Positions 24,589 through 34,476 of a stretch of 64,000 nucleotides of DNA are shown one piece after another. The stretch's first letter is position 1; each line of letters starts with the position of its first letter. Source of the DNA: Myxococcales bacterium 68-20 (GTDB lineage: Bacteria; Myxococcota_A; Polyangia; Polyangiales; Polyangiaceae); assembly GCA_001899635.1 (NCBI GenBank), contig MKVQ01000023.1:25683-89682 (forward strand), read 5' to 3'. A program made the translations under genes and the position numbers. Below the pieces are notes generated by a model, which was not told where the DNA came from, ran no database searches, and saw nothing but the letters and a program-made list of their open reading frames with translations.

Positions 24589-25653
24589 CTAGCGAACGAC
24601 GAGCGTCCCACAGGCCGCGCGCGCATCGCGTCCGCGCGAGCGCCGCACCTTGACGAGACAGCCGTGGCTGCGCAGCCGCGCGACGAACGCCTCGACGCGC
24701 TCGCTCGCGGGCTCGCGGTAAGGAGACGGTACATCGCCCCACTCGTTGAACGGGATCACGTTGAGGACGTGCCTCAGGTCGCCGGTCCAGTCGGCAAGGC
24801 GATCGGCGCTCTCGTCGTCGTCGTTCACGCCAGCCAGGAGCACGTACTCGAGGGTGATCTTCTGGTGGGGGCGCCGCGGCCAGCGATCGAGCGCTGCACG
24901 GAGCTCGGCGAGGGGCCATCGCTTGCCGATCGGCATGAGGCTCCGCCGCACCTGATCGGTCGCACCGTTCACGCTCACCGCGAGCTCCGGGACCCAGCGG
25001 GAGCGTGCGAGCCGTTCGAGGCCGGGCACGTGCCCCGCCGTCGACACCGTGATGCGGGTCGGCGGCACGGCGAGGCCAGCTGGGTCGCAGAGGATCTCCA
25101 GCGCTCGGATCAGCGCCTCCACGTTGTGGAGCGGCTCGCCCATGCCCATGAACACGAGGTTGAGCTTCTGCGCGGAGAGCGGGCCGTAGCGATGGAGGAC
25201 CGCAAGGAGCTGACCGACGATCTCATGGGACGCGAGGTTGCGCACGAGGCCCATCTTCGCGGTCGCGCAGAAGGTGCATCCCATCGCGCAGCCGACCTGA
25301 CTCGAGAGGCACACGGTGACGCGCGGGCGAACGACGGCGCGCGGCATGTGCACCGCCTCGATCCGAGCACCGTCCTCGAGCGCCAGCACTAGGCGCGTCG
25401 CACCGTCCGCCGAGGGCCGCTCTTCCACGATCGTCGGGAGATCGAGCCGAAGCGAACGAGCCACGAGCGCTCGTCCAAGACGCGAGAGCACGGGCCCCGA
25501 CGCATCCCAGGTCGCGACCCGCTGCAATCGGCCGAAGAGATGCCGCGGGTCGCGCTCGTAGCCGAGCCCCTCGAGATCGGACGGCGTGCGATCCCACGCG
25601 GGCAGGCGCGCGAACGACGCAAGGTCCTGACAGGGCTGTTCGCTCTGGCTCAT
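24589..25653 (-). CDS. rlmN: RlmN-family 23S rRNA/tRNA adenine-C2 methyltransferase (radical SAM)
   Basis: A 354-residue enzyme. The radical-SAM cluster is C122-x3-C126-x2-C129 (CAMGCTFC), followed by ATAKMGLVRNL. The conserved Cys115 in TVCLSSQVG and Cys348 near the C-terminus (AACGTL) correspond to the two catalytic cysteines of RlmN. FMGMGEPLHN and the ISTAG-like VSTAGHVPG also match. It methylates C2 of A2503 in 23S rRNA and of A37 in some tRNAs. Cfr-type proteins share the fold, but nothing here argues for antibiotic resistance rather than housekeeping. The gene appears to be monocistronic. Its upstream region contains an array of short repeats. Confidence 0.92.
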   Translation of the reverse strand: MSQSEQPCQDLASFARLPAWDRTPSDLEGLGYERDPRHLFGRLQRVATWDASGPVLSRLGRALVARSLRLDLPTIVEERPSADGATRLVLALEDGARIEAVHMPRAVVRPRVTVCLSSQVGCAMGCTFCATAKMGLVRNLASHEIVGQLLAVLHRYGPLSAQKLNLVFMGMGEPLHNVEALIRALEILCDPAGLAVPPTRITVSTAGHVPGLERLARSRWVPELAVSVNGATDQVRRSLMPIGKRWPLAELRAALDRWPRRPHQKITLEYVLLAGVNDDDESADRLADWTGDLRHVLNVIPFNEWGDVPSPYREPASERVEAFVARLRSHGCLVKVRRSRGRDARAACGTLVVR

Positions 25654-26237
25654 ACGTGACCTCGCTACCTTCGCGCCTCGGGGACAGGGCCGTCAACGGG
25701 ATCGCGCGCCGGCTCGCGCCTCGGTCGCTCGCGTTCGCTCGCGTTCGCCGCTCGGGAGCGCGGCTGGCGTAGAGCCACTGCTGTTCGCTCGAGTAGGCCG
25801 GAGACCGATTCCGGATCCCGAGCTCCGATTCCGGGACCCGGATCCCGAGCTCCGATTCCGATTCCGGATTCCGAGCTCCGATTCCGGGATCCGGCCCCGA
25901 GCTCCGATTCCGATTCCGATTCCGGATCCGGATTCCGAGCTCCGATTCCCGATCCGGATCCGGAATCGGAGCTCCGAGTCCGGGGCCGGAGCGGGACGGG
26001 ACATCGTTTACAGATCACTGGCGAGTCCACGACGCTGCATGCGAACGGCAGTCGTCGCGAGCTGTTGGGCGCCGGGCATCTCGGCCCGGCTTCACCTCGG
26101 ACGCGCACATCCCGCGCCGCCGGCCTGCTGCGCGAGGTGAGCACTGAAGAGGGGTCGATTGCCGGCGTCACGGGATCTGCGCGGTGGGGTCGGCGAAGCC
26201 GGGCCGAGACGCCCGGCGCTCGCCCAAGGAGCTCGCC
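25654..26237. other. 584-base intergenic region with a repeat array
   Basis: Between the divergent rlmN and four-helix-bundle genes. The central 180 bases are the repeat array listed separately. Open frames that cross it encode only repetitive Ser/Gly/Arg/Ile peptides and have no ribosome site, so I do not call them genes. Confidence 0.5.
25803..25985. repeat. Array of GAGCTCCGATTCC repeats
   Basis: Five direct copies of GAGCTCCGATTCC start at 25820, 25847, 25873, 25899 and 25937. The spacing is 27, 26, 26 and 38 bases. A sixth copy at 25962-25974 is inverted. The units are separated by variants of GGATCC and GATTCCG. The last direct copy and the inverted copy can form a hairpin. Spacers are too similar and too short for a CRISPR array. 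Confidence 0.85.
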
Positions 26238-26570
26238 ATGCACCTGCATATTCTCGATGACATCGTCGAAACTGTCGGCACCATCCACCGGCTCTGTCGC
26301 ATCATCTCCCGGCAGGATCCGGACCTCAGCAGGCAGATGAAGCGCGCCGTCAACTCGGTCGGCCTCAACGCCGGAGAGGGCCTCTCGGCGCGCGGAGGGA
26401 ATCGCACCGTCCGCATCGAGAGCGCCATGGCCAGCGGACGCGAGGTCATCCTCGGCCTGCGCATCGCGGGCGCCGCGGGCTACCTCGACGCAGAGCGCGT
26501 GGCGCGGCAGGTCGATTCGCTCGATCGCATCGTCGCTACGCTCTACAAGCTCGCCTATCGTCCGGCCTGA
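26238..26570 (+). CDS. Four-helix-bundle protein (S23/IVP-type)
   Basis: A 110-residue, all-helical protein starting behind AAGGAG. Patterns such as ISRQDPDLSRQMKRAVNSVGLNAGEGLSARGGNRTVRIESAMASGREVILGLRIAGAAGYL match the family first described from 23S rRNA intervening sequences and related to the Avd accessory protein of diversity-generating retroelements. These proteins form pentamers and bind nucleic acid. No reverse transcriptase, template repeat or rRNA gene is in the window, so an Avd role is not supported. A perfect GC hairpin follows the stop. Confidence 0.85.
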   Translation: MHLHILDDIVETVGTIHRLCRIISRQDPDLSRQMKRAVNSVGLNAGEGLSARGGNRTVRIESAMASGREVILGLRIAGAAGYLDAERVARQVDSLDRIVATLYKLAYRPA

Positions 26571-26577
26571 GCCCATC

Positions 26578-26602
26578 GGCCGCCGGCCTCACGCCGGCGG
26601 CC
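26578..26602 (+). terminator. Perfect 10-bp hairpin after the four-helix-bundle gene
   Basis: GGCCGCCGGC-CTCAC-GCCGGCGGCC begins eight bases after the stop. There is no U tract. It may act as a terminator in this GC-rich background. Confidence 0.6.
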
Positions 26603-26779
26603 TCCCTAATTGCGCCTCGACGCTCGGAGGACGCGGCCCCCATGACCATGGAGTGCATGCGCTAGTCGAGCTCGACCCGTGCCACTCGAAGCCGGCCTCG
26701 ACGACGCTATGAGCGTAATGCCATCCCTCGCCGCGAGGCGTGATCGCGAATCGCGCATGGTGGTCTATAGAGTCGGCCC

Positions 26780-27274
26780 GTGCCTGCCTCCCGGCTGACG
26801 CTACCCGTCCTCGACGAGCGCATCGAGGCGCGCGCGCGCTCGACCCGTGAAGCTCACCCGTGGTGGCCGTGCGCCAACGGGTGCGACCTCTGCTGCCGGT
26901 CGTTGCCTCGCTTGCCGGAGATGACCGCAGCGGAATGGGAGCGCCTGCGCGACGCCATCGACGCGCTGCCTGCGGACGTGCGGGAAGCCATCCGAACGCG
27001 CACCGACGAAGCCCCTTTCGCCGGGCCCCTCACCTGCCCAATGCTCGATCGCGAGCGGGGCTCGTGCCTCGTCTACGAGGCACGCCCGATCGTGTGCCGG
27101 ACCTACGGGTTCTACGCCGAGCGCGACGCCGGATTGCACTGCAACCAGGTGACCCTCGCGGTCGAAGACAACGACCGCGACGGCACCGTCGTCTGGGGCA
27201 ATGGTGAGACGATCGCCGATGACATGAAGCCGTTCGGTGAGGTCATCTCGCTTCGCACGTGGATGAACCGCTGA
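26780..27274 (+). CDS. YkgJ-family cysteine-cluster protein
   Basis: A 164-residue protein that starts at GTG 26780. Cysteines cluster as ANGCDLCCRSLP, LTCPMLDRERGSCLVYEARPIVCRTYGF and HCNQ. This is the zinc/iron-chelating UPF0153/YkgJ pattern: eight Cys that bind an Fe-S cluster or zinc. The function of the family is not firmly known. The 3' end overlaps the last 32 bases of a small gene on the opposite strand. Confidence 0.85.
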   Translation: MPASRLTLPVLDERIEARARSTREAHPWWPCANGCDLCCRSLPRLPEMTAAEWERLRDAIDALPADVREAIRTRTDEAPFAGPLTCPMLDRERGSCLVYEARPIVCRTYGFYAERDAGLHCNQVTLAVEDNDRDGTVVWGNGETIADDMKPFGEVISLRTWMNR

Positions 27275-27593
27275 CTGGGCGAGCACGACCCCCGGTCGGC
27301 ACGGCGTGCTCGTGTTCGTGCTCTTGCTCGCGCGCTCCGACGTCGATCGCCACGTCGATCGCCTTTCCGACGATGCGTGTGACGGCACGCACGCTCGCGT
27401 AGCTCGCGCGCGTCGACAGATCGTGGATCGTGCGGACGACGCTCGCAGGCGCCGACACGAGCGGGACCTGCTCGAGGACGTCGAACGGACGGCTCGCCAC
27501 CGCGAGATGAACGCGCTCGATCGCGCTGGCGCCGTGAACCACCGCGTCGGTGGCGAGCGCCGCCAGTCCCTTCCATTGCTTCTTCGTATCCAC
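27243..27593 (-). CDS. Small protein of unknown function, partner of the hydrolase
   Basis: A 116-residue protein starting eight bases after the stop of the hydrolase gene upstream, so the two are surely co-transcribed. Residues 1-85 are amphipathic helices (WKGLAALATDAVVHGASAIERVHLAVASRPFDVLEQVPL). Then follows a His/Glu repeat (REQEHEHEHAV) and a polar tail. The N-terminal pattern resembles the helical segment that precedes the hydrolase domain in some single-chain esterase-like proteins, which would make this a split pair. This is a weak inference. Its end overlaps the YkgJ gene tail to tail. Confidence 0.6.
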   Translation of the reverse strand: MDTKKQWKGLAALATDAVVHGASAIERVHLAVASRPFDVLEQVPLVSAPASVVRTIHDLSTRASYASVRAVTRIVGKAIDVAIDVGAREQEHEHEHAVPTGGRARPVSGSSTCEAR

Positions 27594-27601
27594 GGTTCCT
27601 C

Positions 27602-28435
27602 TCAGGCAGCCTCACACCACGCGCGGAGCTGCTCGTAGACGTGAGGGTGATGCGCCAGGGTCATGTGCGCGACCCCCGGCAAGATCTTCACGTGATGCGG
27701 GAGCACGGCGTCCGGATCGGAGACGGCCCCGTTCGTCCCGCTTGCGAGCGGCACGAGCGCATCGCCGATGAGCCTGGCGACGTAGCGCGGCTCCACGAGC
27801 CCGGCGACGAAGTGATGGCGGATCGCCGGCAGCAGCGGAAACGGATGCGCCGGGTCGCCCAGATCCTTGATGCCGCCGCTGCGGACGTCGGCGAGCTCGG
27901 CGGCGAGCCCCGTGTACGGGTCGTCGATCCCACGGAGCAGCTCGACCAACCCGCGGCCGAGGCGCTCCCACGGCGATCCGAGGTGTGGCGTGCCGACGTA
28001 GAACGCGCGCGTGACGAGCGATAGCCAGCGCATCTTCGCGTCGGACGCGACGTGGGTCGCGCTCCGCACGACGAGGCCGCCCATACTGAAGCCGACGAGC
28101 AGGATCTCCCGAATCTCCGGGTGCTGCTCGACGAGCTGCTCGAGCAGTCGGGCAAGCTCCACCCCGCTCTCGGCGACGCGACGCCCGGTGTTGAAGCGAA
28201 GGTAGAGCGGCGAAACGAAGAGGTCGCGCTCGAGCAGCGCGCCGTAGTCGCTCCCGTCGGGGAACGACCACACGTCCTCGGTGCACATGAGGCCGTGTAG
28301 AAACACGACGACGCGCGGGCCGGGTACGCCCCGGGCCACGCTCATCTCGATCGCGAGCCCGTTGCCGGTGCCGTGAAGGTAGTCGCCGACGGCGCCGTTC
28401 AGGATTGCCAGGGCGGCGCCGAGCTTCGCTCCCAT
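27602..28435 (-). CDS. Alpha/beta-hydrolase (PGAP1/lipase-like)
   Basis: A 277-residue soluble protein. It shows the oxyanion segment VVVFLHGLMCTEDVW, the nucleophile elbow VGFSMGGLVVRS (Ser near residue 118), and a late His in PGVAHMTLAHHP. The core resembles PGAP1-like and triacylglycerol-lipase-like esterases that act on lipids. There is no signal peptide. The N-terminal 35 residues could associate with membrane. Start at 28435 is the first ATG after a TetR-type operator candidate, and a -35 TTGACA overlaps that operator. It heads an operon with the small protein at 27243-27593. Confidence 0.82.
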   Translation of the reverse strand: MGAKLGAALAILNGAVGDYLHGTGNGLAIEMSVARGVPGPRVVVFLHGLMCTEDVWSFPDGSDYGALLERDLFVSPLYLRFNTGRRVAESGVELARLLEQLVEQHPEIREILLVGFSMGGLVVRSATHVASDAKMRWLSLVTRAFYVGTPHLGSPWERLGRGLVELLRGIDDPYTGLAAELADVRSGGIKDLGDPAHPFPLLPAIRHHFVAGLVEPRYVARLIGDALVPLASGTNGAVSDPDAVLPHHVKILPGVAHMTLAHHPHVYEQLRAWCEAA

Positions 28436-28446
28436 GGCGCCACCAT

Positions 28447-28470
28447 GACTGTTACAGTCCTTACTGTCAA
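28447..28470 (-). promoter_or_regulatory. Operator-like palindromes with -35 box before the hydrolase gene
   Basis: GACTGT-T-ACAGTC (28447-28459) overlaps a second dyad, ACAGT-CCTT-ACTGT (28454-28467). On the minus strand TTGACA (28470-28465) is embedded at the outer edge. Overlapping dyads with a -35 box just before the ATG are typical of TetR-family repressor sites. No TetR gene lies in the window. Confidence 0.5.
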
Positions 28471-28564
28471 GGTCTGCCCGCCGATCTTCGGCGCGAGCCG
28501 AGGCTCATGTCTGCGGGCAGCAGCGACAGCCTCTGCGGACGGTTGGGGCGCCGCTCGTCGGGCC

Positions 28565-29922
<1,358 letters not shown>

Positions 29923-29926
<4 letters not shown>

Positions 29927-30672
29927 GTCTCCTCACGCTCCCGGTAGAACGCGCGAATGTGCTTCGTCATGAGCGTGCGGGCGCGTTCGCCGCGGCCGCC
30001 CTCGACCGCAGCGAGGATCGCCTCGTGCTCGCGCGTGAGCCGTTTCACCGTGGCGACGGGATCGGGCTCTTGATGCAGCGCCTCGCCGAGGTGGCTCGAG
30101 ACGGCGCTGCGAAGCACCCCCATGACGAGCGGAAACGCCGCGTTCCCGGACGCCAGGGCGAGGCTCCGGTGGAACAGGAGATCGGCGGAGCGGAACGCGT
30201 CCACGTCGAGCGCCTTCGCCGCCGAAACCTCCTTCATCGTCTCGACGGCCGCACGCGCCGTCTCGAGCGCCTCGTCCTCGACCAGGGCCGCGGCCTCGAC
30301 GGATGCCCCTTCGATCACGACCCGGAGCTCGACCAGATCGCCGAGCGGGACCTGCCCCAGTCGCACGGCGTTCTCCATTGCCTGCGCCGCCGCGAGGCTC
30401 AGCGTCTGGTGCGTGGAGACGCGCGGCCGCCGCGTCGAGACGGTGTCGCCGCCGGACACGAGGCCCTGCGCCTGGAGGATGCGCAGCGCCTCGCGGATCG
30501 TCGAGCGCCCGACGCCGAGCTCTTCCGTCAGCTCCTTTTCGCTCGGGAGCTCCGTCCCGGCCGAGACGCGGCCCGACATGATCGCCTGCCGGAGCTGGCG
30601 CGACACGAGGACGCTGAGCGGTGCGCGGTCTTCGACGCGGAGCTCGAAGGGAGACGGCTTCTTCTCGGCCAC
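29923..30672 (-). CDS. GntR-family (FadR subfamily) transcriptional regulator
   Basis: A 249-residue regulator. The N-terminal winged helix is LSVLVSRQLRQAIMSGRV, LPSEKELTEELGVGRSTIREALRILQAQGLV. A C-terminal all-helical FCD domain has the metal-binding pattern Asp/His (FRSADLLFHRSLALASG, then REHEAILAAVEGG and TKHIRAFY). FadR-type members such as LldR, GlcC and PdhR respond to lactate, glycolate or pyruvate. It sits directly upstream of, and overlaps, the GlcD-type oxidase and is divergent from an isochorismatase-like gene. A near-perfect FadR operator lies between, so it probably represses or activates both and itself. Confidence 0.92.
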
Positions 30673-30695
30673 GCTCGGACCTTAGCAGCTTGACC

Positions 30696-30710
30696 GCTTG
30701 TCAGACAAGC
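30696..30710. promoter_or_regulatory. FadR-type operator between divergent genes
   Basis: GCTTGTC-A-GACAAGC is a perfect 7-bp palindrome with one central base. It fits the GntR/FadR consensus yGTM-N-KACr (TGTC-A-GACA). It lies 24 bases from the regulator start and 72 from the isochorismatase-like start, which suits control of both. Further half-sites (GCTTGAC, GCTGTCA) flank it. Confidence 0.7.
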
Positions 30711-30781
30711 TGTCATAACCAAGAGGTCAGCCCGAACGAGGGGCCACCTCGTCCTCTGTCGTCCGCACGAAGGAGCCAGCC

Positions 30782-31387
30782 ATGACGCTCGACCCGAAGA
30801 CCACCGCGATCCTCCTCATCGAGTACCAGAACGAGTTCACCACGAAGGGCGGCGTGCTCCACGACGCCGTCGCCGGCGTGATGGACGAGACGAAGATACT
30901 CGCCAACACGGTGAACGTCGTCGCCGCGGCCCGGAAGAAGGGCGTCACGATCATGCATGCGCCGATCACGTTCGCCGAAGGCTACGGCGAGCTCACGTCG
31001 CAGCCGTACGGCATCCTCAAAGGTGTCGTCGACGGCAAGGCGTTCATCCAGGGCTCGTGGGGCGCGAAGATCGTCGACGACCTCACGCCGGTGAAGGGCG
31101 ACATCGTGATCGAAGGCAAGCGCGGGCTCGACACCTTCGCGAGCACGAACCTCGATTTCATCCTCCGGAGCAAAGGCATCAAGACGCTCATCCTCGGCGG
31201 CTTCCTGACCAACTGCTGCGTGGAGTCGACGATGCGAACCGCGTACGAGCACGGCTTCGACGTCATCACCCTGACCGACTGCGTCGCTGCGACGTCGTCG
31301 GAGGAACATCGGAATGCGATCAAGTACGACTTCCCGATGTTCTCGAAGCCGATGCCCTCGACCGAGCTCATCAGCCACCTCGGTTGA
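30782..31387 (+). CDS. Isochorismatase-family cysteine hydrolase
   Basis: A 201-residue enzyme behind GAAGGAG. The triad pattern is visible: Asp in AILLIEYQNEF (an atypical EYQ instead of DMQ), Lys in VIEGKRGLDTF, and the nucleophile Cys in LGGFLTNCCVESTMRTAYEHGF. The family includes isochorismatases, nicotinamidases, ureidoacrylate and biuret hydrolases. Replacement of the usual DxQ acid by E in EYQ is notable and would affect the triad. The substrate is unknown. It shares an operator region with the FadR-type regulator. Confidence 0.88.
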   Translation: MTLDPKTTAILLIEYQNEFTTKGGVLHDAVAGVMDETKILANTVNVVAAARKKGVTIMHAPITFAEGYGELTSQPYGILKGVVDGKAFIQGSWGAKIVDDLTPVKGDIVIEGKRGLDTFASTNLDFILRSKGIKTLILGGFLTNCCVESTMRTAYEHGFDVITLTDCVAATSSEEHRNAIKYDFPMFSKPMPSTELISHLG

Positions 31388-31455
31388 CTCCACGCAACCG
31401 GGATGCGAAGAGCGGCATCGGTAGCGACGAGCTGACCTTCGATGCCCATCCCAGA

Positions 31456-31610
31456 TTGGGGCTGCGCCCCAACCACCTCAGCGGTTGCCCGAACCACCGG
31501 AGCGGACGCCCCGACCACCTCGGCGAACGCGCCAACTACCGGTAGCGGTCGCTCCGACCACGCGCGGACGTCGGCCTTTGCCTTGCCTCACGGTTTGGGC
31601 TGCGCCCCAA
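31456..31610. repeat. Degenerate 21-22 bp tandem repeats flanked by palindromes
   Basis: At each end is a palindrome: TTGGGGC-TGC-GCCCCAA (31456-31472) and a near copy (31594-31610). Between them are about four degenerate units of 21-22 bases beginning ACCACC or ACTACC with a central GCGG or GGCG (31472-31560). A related palindrome, TTGGGGC-GCGA-GCCCCAA, is at 45639-45656. The whole fills the intergenic space before the exporter gene. It may be a REP-like or mobile-derived element. Confidence 0.6.
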
Positions 31611-31662
31611 CCCTCGACGGCGTTGGCGCTGAACGCCCTCGCAGCGATGAAGCAGGTGCCGC

Positions 31663-32574
31663 GTGACGCCGACGGTGGCGACAGGCGGGGCGACCTCGGA
31701 GAACACGGGCGAGCGGCTGCGCATCGCCGGCGCGCTGTTCGCCGTATACGTGATCTGGGGATCCACCTACTACGCGATGCACGTCGCGCTCGCGTTCCTG
31801 CCGCCGTTCCTCATGGCGGGCTCTCGGTTCATCGCCGCGGGTGTGCTCCTCCTCGCTATGCTGCGCTGGCGCGGCGCGCCCCTTCCGACGGTAAAACAGT
31901 GGGCTGCCGCCGGCGTCGTCGGCGTGCTGCTCCTCGTCTGCGGAAACGGCTTCGTGGCGATGGCGCAACGGTCCGTCGACACGGGCGTGGCCGCGACCGT
32001 CGTTGCGACGATGCCGCTCTGGACAGCGGCGATCGGAGCCTTCTGGGGTGACAAGCCGACCGCCCGCGAGCTCGTCGGACTCGCCGCCGGCTTCGCGGGT
32101 GTCGCGGTGCTTCAACACGGAGGCAGCCTCGCGTTCCATCGGCTCGACTCGCTCGTGCTCCTCCTCGCGCCGATCACCTGGGCGTTCGGCTCGCACCTGA
32201 GCCGCCGCCTCCCCGTCCCTCCCGGACCGATGGCGTCCGCCGCGCAGATGATCGTCGGCGGCGTGGTGATGATCCTCATCGCTGCGCTGCGTGGCGATCG
32301 GCCCATCGGCCCGCCCACGTTCTCGAGCGTCGCGGCGCTCCTCTACCTCGTCTTCTTCGGATCGATCATCGCCTTCAGCGCGTACGGCTATCTCCTCCGC
32401 ACGACCCGGCCGGCGATCGCGACGAGCTACGCGTACGTCAACCCGCTCGTCGCTCTTGCGCTCGGCGCCCTGCTCGCCGGCGAGCCCTTCACCGGAACGA
32501 AGCTCGTCGCCTGCCTCCTGACGATCGCCGGCGTGCTGGTCGTGAGCGCGCCGCGCCTCCGTCCTCGGACGTGA
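31663..32574 (+). CDS. EamA/DMT-family transporter (RhaT/YedA-like)
   Basis: A 303-residue membrane protein with ten hydrophobic segments in two EamA repeats. Typical motifs are ALFAVYVIWGSTYYAMHVALAFLPPFLMAGSRFIAAG in the first repeat and ATSYAYVNPLVALALGALLAGEPFTGTKLVACLLTIAGVLVV in the second. The members closest in pattern are drug/metabolite exporters of the YedA/PecM type. The GTG at 31663 has no strong ribosome site, and the upstream intergenic region is occupied by repeats. The substrate is unknown. Confidence 0.88.
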   Translation: MTPTVATGGATSENTGERLRIAGALFAVYVIWGSTYYAMHVALAFLPPFLMAGSRFIAAGVLLLAMLRWRGAPLPTVKQWAAAGVVGVLLLVCGNGFVAMAQRSVDTGVAATVVATMPLWTAAIGAFWGDKPTARELVGLAAGFAGVAVLQHGGSLAFHRLDSLVLLLAPITWAFGSHLSRRLPVPPGPMASAAQMIVGGVVMILIAALRGDRPIGPPTFSSVAALLYLVFFGSIIAFSAYGYLLRTTRPAIATSYAYVNPLVALALGALLAGEPFTGTKLVACLLTIAGVLVVSAPRLRPRT

Positions 32575-32805
32575 CCGAAACCGAGCTCGACCTCGGCACG
32601 CAGAACACGAGACCGACGGAAGAGGCGGACGCTCGAGCAGCGTGAGCGCGCATGGCCGCGAGCGTGACAGGCTTGCGTGCGCTACGCGATCCGCGACACC
32701 CACCCACCGTCACGTGCCGATACGAGGCGCGCCGGCGGAACGCGACGCGTGGGCCCGGGGGGTGCAGCGGCGAGGGGCACCGCGCGGGCGGGGAGAAGGG
32801 TGTCC

Positions 32806-34377
32806 ATGAGCTCGTCGAAGCAACTCGGTCCGTCCAAGGGCGACCCCGGCGTTCGGTCGACCGGCGCACTCGTGCTCGACTCCGAGGAGCGCCGACGTCG
32901 CGCCGAGGTCAACCTCGTCGGCCTGCTCGACGCTACGCCCGACGGCATCCTCATCCATCGCGAGCTCCGGTACGTCTACGCCAACCGCGCCGCCCTCGAG
33001 CTCGTCGGCCACAAGCGGGAGGACGTGATCGGGCGCTCGCCGTTCGAGCTCGTACCGCCGCGGTTCCGGATGCTCCTCGCGGAGCGCATCATGGAGGCCT
33101 ACACGACGCGCGCTCGCATGCCGGAGGTCGAGGAGCGCCTCCTCCACGCGAGCGGCGCCGAGGTGCCCGTCGAGGTCGTGACGATCCCGTTCATCTTCGA
33201 GGGCGAAGTCTCGACGCTCGTCCACATCCGGGACATCACCGCACGCCGCGAGCTCGAGATCCGGCTGCGTGCCTCGGACCGGCTCGCGAGCGCAGGTCTC
33301 GTCGCCGCGGGAGTCGCCCACGAGATCAAGAACCCGCTCACCTATGCCCTCTCGAACCTGACGCTCTTCGAGCAACGCTTCGCCAGCGAGTGCGGAGGCG
33401 CGAGCGCCGAGCTGCGTCAACTCCTCGCCACCGTCCGCGCGGGCATCGCTCACGCGGCGGATGTCGCCCGTGACGCGAAGGTGTTCTCGAGCACGCACCG
33501 CGGCAGACCGACGGTGCTGGACATCAACGACGTGCTCCACTCGACGCTCGCCTTCCTCGGGCCCGAGCTCCGGAGCCGTGCGAACGTGATCGAGCGATAC
33601 GGCGCCGTCCCCAAGGTGCTCGGCAACGAGTCGCGACTGGCGCAGGTGTTCCTGAACCTGCTCACCAACGCGGTGCAGTCGCTCACCGACACGCAGCGAC
33701 CGAACGACGTCGTCATCACCACCTGGGCGAAGCGGGAGTCGGTCGTCGTCGTGGAGGTGCAGGACAGCGGGATGGGCATTCCGTCGGAGCTCCAGAGCGC
33801 GATCTTCGAGCCGCTCTTCACGACGAAGCCGGAGGGCTCCGGCCTCGGGCTCGCGCTCTGCAAGGAGCTGATCGCAAGCGAGGGCGGCGAGCTGTCGGTC
33901 GAGAGCATCCCCGGCTCCGGCACCAGATTCACGGTCGCGCTCCGAGCCGCGCCGCGGGAGGAGGTCGAGGCGGCGCGATCACCCCGAGCGCGCTCCGCAG
34001 GCAAGCGCATCCTCGTCATCGACGACGAGCCGCGCCTCGCTGCGACGCTGAAGATGGTGCTCGCCAACCATCACACGACGATCGCGAGGAGCGGTCACGA
34101 GGCGCTTGCGCGCCTGCACGCGGGCGAATCCTACGACCTCGTCATCTGCGACCTCCTGATGGAGAACGTCGACGGGATCGATCTGCATCGGCGCATTCGC
34201 CTGGAGTGGCCGGACCTGCTGCCCCGCATGATCTTCCTCACGGGCGACGCATTCATCTCCCGCACCCAGGAGTTCCTCGCGTCGATCCCGAACCGCCATC
34301 TCCAGAAGCCGTTCGCTCCGGAGGAGCTGCTCGACGTCGTCGACGAGGTGCTCGAGACGGTCGCGCCGAACACGTGA
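32806..34377 (+). CDS. Hybrid sensor histidine kinase (PAS - HisKA - HATPase - receiver)
   Basis: A 523-residue cytosolic protein preceded by GGGAGAAGGG. A PAS domain (35-145) is followed by HisKA with His172 in VAHEIKNP, a HATPase with the N box near N288, the G1 box DSGMGIP and the G2 box EGSGLGLALCKEL, and a C-terminal receiver (400-523) with DDE at 406-408, phospho-acceptor D449 and Lys in LQKPF. No membrane helix is visible, so it senses an internal signal. With no Hpt domain here, the phosphoryl group may stay on the receiver or move to another relay protein such as the receiver-kinase fusion at 1605, but that link is speculative. Confidence 0.93.
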   Translation: MSSSKQLGPSKGDPGVRSTGALVLDSEERRRRAEVNLVGLLDATPDGILIHRELRYVYANRAALELVGHKREDVIGRSPFELVPPRFRMLLAERIMEAYTTRARMPEVEERLLHASGAEVPVEVVTIPFIFEGEVSTLVHIRDITARRELEIRLRASDRLASAGLVAAGVAHEIKNPLTYALSNLTLFEQRFASECGGASAELRQLLATVRAGIAHAADVARDAKVFSSTHRGRPTVLDINDVLHSTLAFLGPELRSRANVIERYGAVPKVLGNESRLAQVFLNLLTNAVQSLTDTQRPNDVVITTWAKRESVVVVEVQDSGMGIPSELQSAIFEPLFTTKPEGSGLGLALCKELIASEGGELSVESIPGSGTRFTVALRAAPREEVEAARSPRARSAGKRILVIDDEPRLAATLKMVLANHHTTIARSGHEALARLHAGESYDLVICDLLMENVDGIDLHRRIRLEWPDLLPRMIFLTGDAFISRTQEFLASIPNRHLQKPFAPEELLDVVDEVLETVAPNT

Positions 34378-34476
34378 CGCGCGCGCGCGCCGCTCATCCG
34401 TCGACTCGGGCGAACACGCTCGGCGGCGGGCTCGAGTGGACCGTCGCGAACCGGTGGCGCGTCCATGGCGCGCCGT

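Noticed and set aside
24589..25653. Cfr-type antibiotic resistance enzyme
   Set aside because: RlmN and Cfr share the radical-SAM fold. The length, motifs and lone chromosomal context fit housekeeping RlmN and nothing specific supports Cfr.
25820..25974. Repeat array as a CRISPR locus
   Set aside because: The repeat unit is 13 bases, the spacers are about 13 bases and nearly identical, one copy is inverted, and no cas gene is present.
26238..26570. Four-helix-bundle gene as Avd of a diversity-generating retroelement
   Set aside because: No reverse transcriptase, template repeat or variable target gene is in the window.
25665..26576. A 303-codon frame and a shorter 103-codon frame across the repeat array
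   Set aside because: The peptide is only Ser-Gly-Ile-Arg repeats from the array, there is no ribosome site, and it overlaps the four-helix-bundle gene on the other strand.
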